Assembly (NCBI RefSeq): GCF_013410455.1
Contig: NZ_JACCFW010000001.1
Coordinates: 574,929 to 638,928, forward strand
Direction of reading: 5' to 3'
Origin: Allobranchiibius huperziae
Lineage (GTDB): Bacteria > Actinomycetota > Actinomycetes > Actinomycetales > Dermatophilaceae
Length of the DNA stretch: 64,000 nucleotides
The notes below the pieces were generated by a model that was given only the letters and a program-made list of their open reading frames with translations, searched no databases and had not been told where the DNA came from. The translations under genes were made by a program, and so were the position numbers. Below are positions 60,151 to 64,000 of the stretch, in pieces; the first letter of the stretch is position 1; every line of letters begins with the position of its first letter.

Positions 60151-60340
60151 AATTTGAGCCACGTAACCGACAGGGCCACATCTCAAGGCTCGCGGATTCC
60201 GCTTGGATGTGTGACGGTGGGGCAGCCGAGGCAGTTGACCATACTCCACGAGTCAGCCTGTCCTGCTCACTTGCCAGTGCTCCGGCATCGGTCTGGTGGG
60301 TTTGCCTTCGCCCAGGTCGCTGTCGGTGGAGCCGCCCATA

Positions 60341-61138
60341 ATGAGACCCATGCCAAAGTTGCGCGATGAAGAGATGTGGGTCGCCGCATGCGTAGAGAAC
60401 GCTCTACTGGGTGTGCATGTGCGCCAACACGACGACGGTGCACAGCCAAGCATGTACGACCTTGATCTGGTCCGTAACGACGTGGTGTTCGGCGCCATGG
60501 AAGTGACGGCTGCTGCCGACGCGGCTTCGATCGAATTCTGGAACCTCGTCAACGGATCCAACAATCGGTGGGTCGATTCAGACTTGGCCGGTGGGTGGCT
60601 GGTGACAGTAACCTCAACCACCCGAGCCAAGCGCCTGAAGAAGGACCTACCGGGACTGCTTCGTGCCATGGAGGCGGGCGAGGCGGACCATCAGACGGTC
60701 ACCGGTCGGATGACCGACCTAGGGGTTGTGTCCGCCCACCAGGGGAGCACGGACTTCCCGGGAAGCATTTACGTCACACTTCAGCAGGATGCGGAGCGAA
60801 CGGGGGGAGCAGTGCCACTGACCGGCAACGTCCTCGTTCATTGGTTCGATGAATGGATCGAAAAGGATGCCCAGCGGGACAACGTGGAGAAGCTTCGCAC
60901 TGCCGAGCTTCCGGAGAAGCATCTATTTGTCCTGCTGCCAGGCTTCACGACGGCTCCATTCGGCGCCTCAGACGTTCTCATGCGGCCGGATGGACCGTTG
61001 CCCGAAGTGGCGCCGAGACTGCCCGAAGGGATCACCAACATCTGGTTCATGAGCACTTGGACCACAGGCAAACTCTTCCACTTCGGACACGGGGGGTGGA
61101 CACGCTCGGTCAAGGTCCTCGAGGTTGCTCGCTCTTAG
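60341..61138 (+). CDS. Unrecognised island protein, possible PD-(D/E)XK nuclease fold
   Basis: 265 residues. MPKLRDEEMWVAACVENALL at the start and MYDLDLVRND...GAMEVTAAADAASIEFWNLV (about 45-80) resemble the order D...ExT of restriction-like nuclease cores. DSDLAGGWLVTVTSTTRAKRLKK continues the domain. The C-terminal half has an extended beta/alpha part ending GKLFHFGHGGWTRSVKVLEV. I have seen similar actinobacterial proteins of unknown function. ATG 60341 has GGAG nine bases upstream. The nuclease call is tentative. Confidence 0.6.
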   Translation: MRPMPKLRDEEMWVAACVENALLGVHVRQHDDGAQPSMYDLDLVRNDVVFGAMEVTAAADAASIEFWNLVNGSNNRWVDSDLAGGWLVTVTSTTRAKRLKKDLPGLLRAMEAGEADHQTVTGRMTDLGVVSAHQGSTDFPGSIYVTLQQDAERTGGAVPLTGNVLVHWFDEWIEKDAQRDNVEKLRTAELPEKHLFVLLPGFTTAPFGASDVLMRPDGPLPEVAPRLPEGITNIWFMSTWTTGKLFHFGHGGWTRSVKVLEVARS

Positions 61139-61854
61139 ACCCCACGCCAGAAAAACACTGTGTCTTACCGCCGCGATGGGTGAGCACCGATTCACGTCGG
61201 CTTCCTACGCGAAGTGCAGCGGAAGGTCTAGGTCGCAAGGCTGTGGACGGCCCCCGCTCCACCATGTTCCAGCGCCAACCTCAGCCCCTGGTGATCTCTC
61301 GCGCATAGCTCCTCAGTTGCACAGCGCACCGCTAGTCGTTGCCGGTGCACTCATCAAGTCGAACGCATTGGCGTCCCCGGGAGCGATGGGCCGCGTGGGT
61401 GAACGGATCATCAGGATGGTCGGCTCGCACCAAGACCCATTGGCCGTCGGCTGCCGCTCCACTCAACACCGCCGCCGTTGCAGCACCCATCGGAAGATCA
61501 ACGCCGGCCTCGCCGTATCTAACGGCGAAGACCCGATCTAATCGCGACACGGTTATTGGCGCGATGGGACGTCCCTCGAGCCAGGTCCGGCTTGGACCTG
61601 GTGCTGAGGACATTACCCGCCTACTTCGGACGACTGGCGTTCCTGACCCTGCGCGTCATTAGACTCGTCCACGCCGACTGAACTAATGATGAAACCGTGT
61701 CGGTGATGTTTACCGCAGTGACCGCATCGGTGCCTATACCTCGTCTCCTACCGCGTCGTCGATTCCATGGTGAGCCAGCGCCCACGGATTGAACTTGACG
61801 ACTGCGACAACCGCTTTCCTCCGCCGAGGACGGTCCGCTGACATACGTGTGCCC
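61139..61854. other. Island intergenic stretch, no well-supported gene
   Basis: Several open frames exist but none has strong gene character. The best is a 93-codon minus-strand frame (61332-61613) starting ATG with a weak GGCGGG nearby and containing TVSRLDRVFAVRYGEAG. A 138-codon plus frame (61125-61541) is rich in Cys and Ser and looks random. The stretch may hold decayed sequence between cargo genes. Confidence 0.35.
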
Positions 61855-62364
61855 TTACGTGGCCCCCTCGACCGGGGCTGACCGTGCCTCGACCGCATCG
61901 CAGATGACAGCGACCACGCGATGGCTGGTCTCCAGCATCGGAGCTGCCATCCCGAGACTGAAGGCGGGCTGATTCTTCGGATGGCTGAACTCGTTGCGCA
62001 ACTCCCGACCCACGTGAAGCTGCTCAGCTGTGCGGTCGTCATACATTCCCTCAGACAAGCCGTCGTTGATCAAGCGCTTGAACGGGACTGACTCTCTGGC
62101 GATTAACGCCCATCGGAGTGCCGACTCAACGGCCATGAGGGACCATGCAACTCCAACTGCATTGAACTCCCACACCAGCAGGCAATGGGTATATAGGTCA
62201 CGAGCGACCCTGAGTTGTTGGGCAATGTCATCCGGCGTGCTCGCGCTGACGGGCCAGCCGGAAGCCGTAGCCATCAGGTGCTGTCGCTGAAGCGGCACGG
62301 GATGACCGGTTGCATCGAGACCGCCGATCATGTGCTGCACGCGTTTGTCTATCGGATAGTCCAA
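61855..62364 (-). CDS. Hypothetical protein with HEPN-like RxxxxH motif
   Basis: 169 residues, mostly helical. GRELRNEFSHPKNQPAF (about 118-134) contains R-N-E-F-S-H, the R-x4-H signature of HEPN ribonucleases. Helices before it (LLVWEFNAVGVAWSLMAVESALRWALI) fit the HEPN four-helix bundle. HEPN proteins are common RNA-cutting toxins in defence and toxin-antitoxin systems. The start is TTG 62364, with a perfect AGGAGG seven bases upstream. No antitoxin partner is clear beside it. Confidence 0.62.
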   Translation of the reverse strand: MDYPIDKRVQHMIGGLDATGHPVPLQRQHLMATASGWPVSASTPDDIAQQLRVARDLYTHCLLVWEFNAVGVAWSLMAVESALRWALIARESVPFKRLINDGLSEGMYDDRTAEQLHVGRELRNEFSHPKNQPAFSLGMAAPMLETSHRVVAVICDAVEARSAPVEGAT

Positions 62365-62554
62365 CTCTGATCCTCCTGATCAAGATTCCTGGCTCACTGG
62401 CGGACTTGGAATCATGCCGCCAGATGGACAGTCCGACCGAAGCTCCTAGCGCGTCACACCGCCGCTTTTGCCCCACACCGCCGGGTGCGCGAACGTCTCA
62501 CTGCGCCGCCTGCAGAGGCGGCAGCGATGACCAGGGCGGGGTCTGGCGTCGGTG

Positions 62555-62755
62555 CGGTTCAAGAACCGGCGTTCAGTCCGCCAACGTCGAGCTGCATATC
62601 CGCCAGCCGGTGGCCGGCCGCTGACTGGCTCCTCTGTCAACACGGTGATGCACGCCGTCGTTGCATCCGGTTCGCCCACGTCGACAGCCAGATTGGCTCC
62701 GACCTGGCCGCGTACGCCTGGTTGCCCACGGTCTATCGCGATGGCTCCCGCAGCC
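62555..62755 (+). pseudogene. Degraded tyrosine integrase fragment
   Basis: The DNA aligns to the integrase gene at about 56400-56600. One frame reads GVQSANVELHIR (integrase: GVQRAHVELYIR), another SSVNTVMHAV (integrase: SSVNTMMHAV), then PRTPGCPRSI-type sequence. At least two frameshifts and a stop break it. It represents a former integrase of the same family, at the island's right edge. Confidence 0.75.
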
Positions 62756-62786
62756 CGGCACTGGATCAAGCAACCCGTCGTCCGTT

Positions 62787-62816
62787 GGTCCTGGGTTCAA
62801 GACCCATCCACCCCAC
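62787..62816 (+). other. tRNA 3'-end-like sequence (possible attachment-site scar)
   Basis: GGTCCTGGGTTCAAGACCCA followed by TCCACCCCACCG resembles a T-arm plus acceptor strand: a T-loop TTCAAGA closed by TGGG/CCCA. It is close to the 3' end of actinobacterial tRNA-Pro, with an extra base and imperfect stem. No 5' part of a tRNA is present. Tyrosine integrases often use tRNA 3' ends as attachment sites. Confidence 0.35.
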
Positions 62817-62839
62817 CGCGTTCCCCCAACCCCTGGGAG

Positions 62840-63892
62840 CTACAGCCAGTCGCGTCGTTTGAAGGAGACGTAGAGGATCAATGCCACAGCCACGATGGAG
62901 ACGTCGCTGGCGATGGTGCCCCACGTCTTGCCAAAACCCGGGTAGGGCACGTTCTGGCCGAAGTACCCGGTAATGGCCGTCGGGATGGCGATGATCGCCG
63001 CCCAGGACGTCAGCTTCTTCATCACGGTATTCAGCCGGGCGTCCTGCAGCGACAGGTTCGTCTCGAAGATGGTGCTGACCATGTCGCGCAACGACTCGGT
63101 CCACTCGGTGGCCCGCAGCACGTGGTCGTAGAGGTCGTCGTAGAAGGAGTTCAACTCGACCGGGGAGTCCAGGTCCTTGCGATGCCGCAGCACCGAATTC
63201 ACGACTTCCCGCATCGGCAACACAGCGCGACGTAGATCGACCAGGTCCCGACGCACTCGATAGGTCTGCTGTTGCACGACCTTGCTCAACGACTCGTCGT
63301 CGAACAAGGTGTCCTCCAACGATTCGATCTGATCATCGATCAGTTGCACAGCGTCGAAGTGTCCGTCCACGACGTAGTCCAGGAAGCCATGGACTAGCGC
63401 GCCGGGCCCGAACTTAAGGAGGTCCGGATTTTCGTCCCACCGTTGTACGACCTGGTCGATATCGAACTCCTGCCCGTGACGGACCGTGACGATCCCGCGG
63501 GGCATCACGAAGGCCGAGACCCGTGTCATGGAGATGGACGAGGTCAGCGGGTCTTGCAACGGCCGCTCGTCCTCCGAGGCGTTGACCGCGTACACGGTGA
63601 TGAAGGTGTGCGTCGCATACCGTGTGGCCTTGGCCCGCTCGGCGTGACCGACCGCGTCCTCGACAGCCATCGGGTCCAGGGTGAGCTCCTCGGCTAAGGC
63701 CGCAAGATCGTCCTGGTCCGCATCGCACAGGTCCACCCACACCAGAGCGCCGTCCTGGTCCAGATAGTCGGAGATCTGCTCGAACGGGAAGTCCTCCTTC
63801 TCCAGCTTCCCGTCTCGCCATACCCGATTGCGCATGGAGCCCCTGGGCTGTGTCATGGACGCGAGGGTCTCATTGGTTCCTGGGCCGCTCAT
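62840..63892 (-). CDS. corA: CorA-family magnesium/cobalt transporter
   Basis: 350 residues. The cytoplasmic N-terminal domain (about 20-215) leads into the long stalk helix (about 220-285). Two C-terminal membrane helices follow: KLTSWAAIIAIPTAITGYF and IASDVSIVAVALILYVSF. The loop between them reads GQNVPYPG, the GxN selectivity motif with Gln in place of Met. It ends KRRDWL. It forms a pentameric channel for Mg(II). Several Met starts lie close together: 63892 (GGAGG ten bases upstream) is preferred over 63901 and 63856. Confidence 0.9.
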   Translation of the reverse strand: MSGPGTNETLASMTQPRGSMRNRVWRDGKLEKEDFPFEQISDYLDQDGALVWVDLCDADQDDLAALAEELTLDPMAVEDAVGHAERAKATRYATHTFITVYAVNASEDERPLQDPLTSSISMTRVSAFVMPRGIVTVRHGQEFDIDQVVQRWDENPDLLKFGPGALVHGFLDYVVDGHFDAVQLIDDQIESLEDTLFDDESLSKVVQQQTYRVRRDLVDLRRAVLPMREVVNSVLRHRKDLDSPVELNSFYDDLYDHVLRATEWTESLRDMVSTIFETNLSLQDARLNTVMKKLTSWAAIIAIPTAITGYFGQNVPYPGFGKTWGTIASDVSIVAVALILYVSFKRRDWL

Positions 63893-64000
63893 CCGGTCCA
63901 TACCTCCACCCCGACATCGCGCCCAGCAGCCGACGTGTGAACACCAATAGACGCCTCCGCTCCCTGGGCACACGTCGATGGCTCACACCGTCCAGCGACG

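Larger units (their letters stand above)
62365..62839. other. Right end of the island: integrase scar and tRNA-like sequence
   Basis: No intact gene. It contains the degraded integrase fragment (about 62555-62755) and a tRNA 3'-end-like sequence (62787-62816), both annotated. The chromosomal CorA gene follows on the minus strand at 62840. Confidence 0.45.

Noticed and set aside
61332-61613. 93-codon minus-strand frame in the island gap
   Set aside because: It has an ATG and a weak GGCGGG, but no motif and no strong codon preference, so it is described only in the gap entry.
1-64000. CRISPR arrays, insertion sequences, rRNA genes and complete tRNA genes
   Set aside because: Reading both strands I saw no regular repeat-spacer array, no transposase gene and no full rRNA or tRNA; only a tRNA-3'-end-like fragment near 62.8 kb.

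Overview
The window is high-GC DNA (about 70 percent in the core) from an actinobacterium. Signs are GTG starts, TANNNT boxes six or seven bases before start codons (leaderless-type promoters), a mycothiol-type maleylpyruvate isomerase, a mycobacterial-length PepN, an actinobacterial ydaO (c-di-AMP) riboswitch and many four-base start/stop overlaps. The lineage is probably Micrococcales (Dermacoccaceae- or Intrasporangiaceae-like), but no rRNA or complete tRNA is present to confirm that.

Layout. 1-16.2 kb is chromosomal core: an OmpR-type two-component pair (kinase cut by the window edge), MarR plus MFS exporter, PepN, a GNAT acetyltransferase, an ArsP/YraQ-type permease behind a CsoR-like operator, divergent serC and pdxH, a DtxR-family regulator preceded by an unexplained cluster of hairpins, a c-di-AMP riboswitch ahead of an NlpC/P60 hydrolase, an FkbM methyltransferase, a type II NADH dehydrogenase whose 3' end appears frameshifted, and an FUSC-type membrane protein. 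16.8-25.6 kb is a sugar, polyol or sugar-acid operon: two FGGY kinases, a histidine phosphatase, a lipoprotein/ATPase/permease importer and a 2-hydroxyacid dehydrogenase, with a DeoR-type regulator beside it.

25.7-47.5 kb is an aromatic-compound catabolic region. It holds pcaIJF-type genes with a divergent LysR regulator. Next comes a six-gene operon of hydrolases, a flavin monooxygenase and two phosphotriesterase-family proteins, one of which has lost nearly all metal ligands. An MFS transporter, a TetR regulator and a complete P450/ferredoxin/reductase set follow. Last is an IclR-regulated gentisate operon (3-hydroxybenzoate 6-hydroxylase, gentisate dioxygenase, maleylpyruvate isomerase, fumarylpyruvate hydrolase) yielding fumarate and pyruvate. 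Three transcription units here share a 30-bp element in the same orientation, 85-95 bp before their first start codon; the TetR regulator beside one copy is a candidate to read it.

47.5-51.8 kb returns to ordinary genes and a NarL-type two-component system. From about 52.3 to 62.8 kb base composition drops and the gene content becomes that of a mobile defence-type island. It has a tyrosine integrase, a degraded second integrase copy next to a tRNA-3'-end-like sequence, an unrecognised three-gene operon, a class III cyclase-like protein, a restriction-module protein coupled to a DUF4041/GIY-YIG nuclease, a possible PD-(D/E)XK protein and a possible HEPN protein. The restriction-module/GIY-YIG pair and the three-gene operon are the best candidates for an undescribed system. 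A CorA-type magnesium transporter closes the window.
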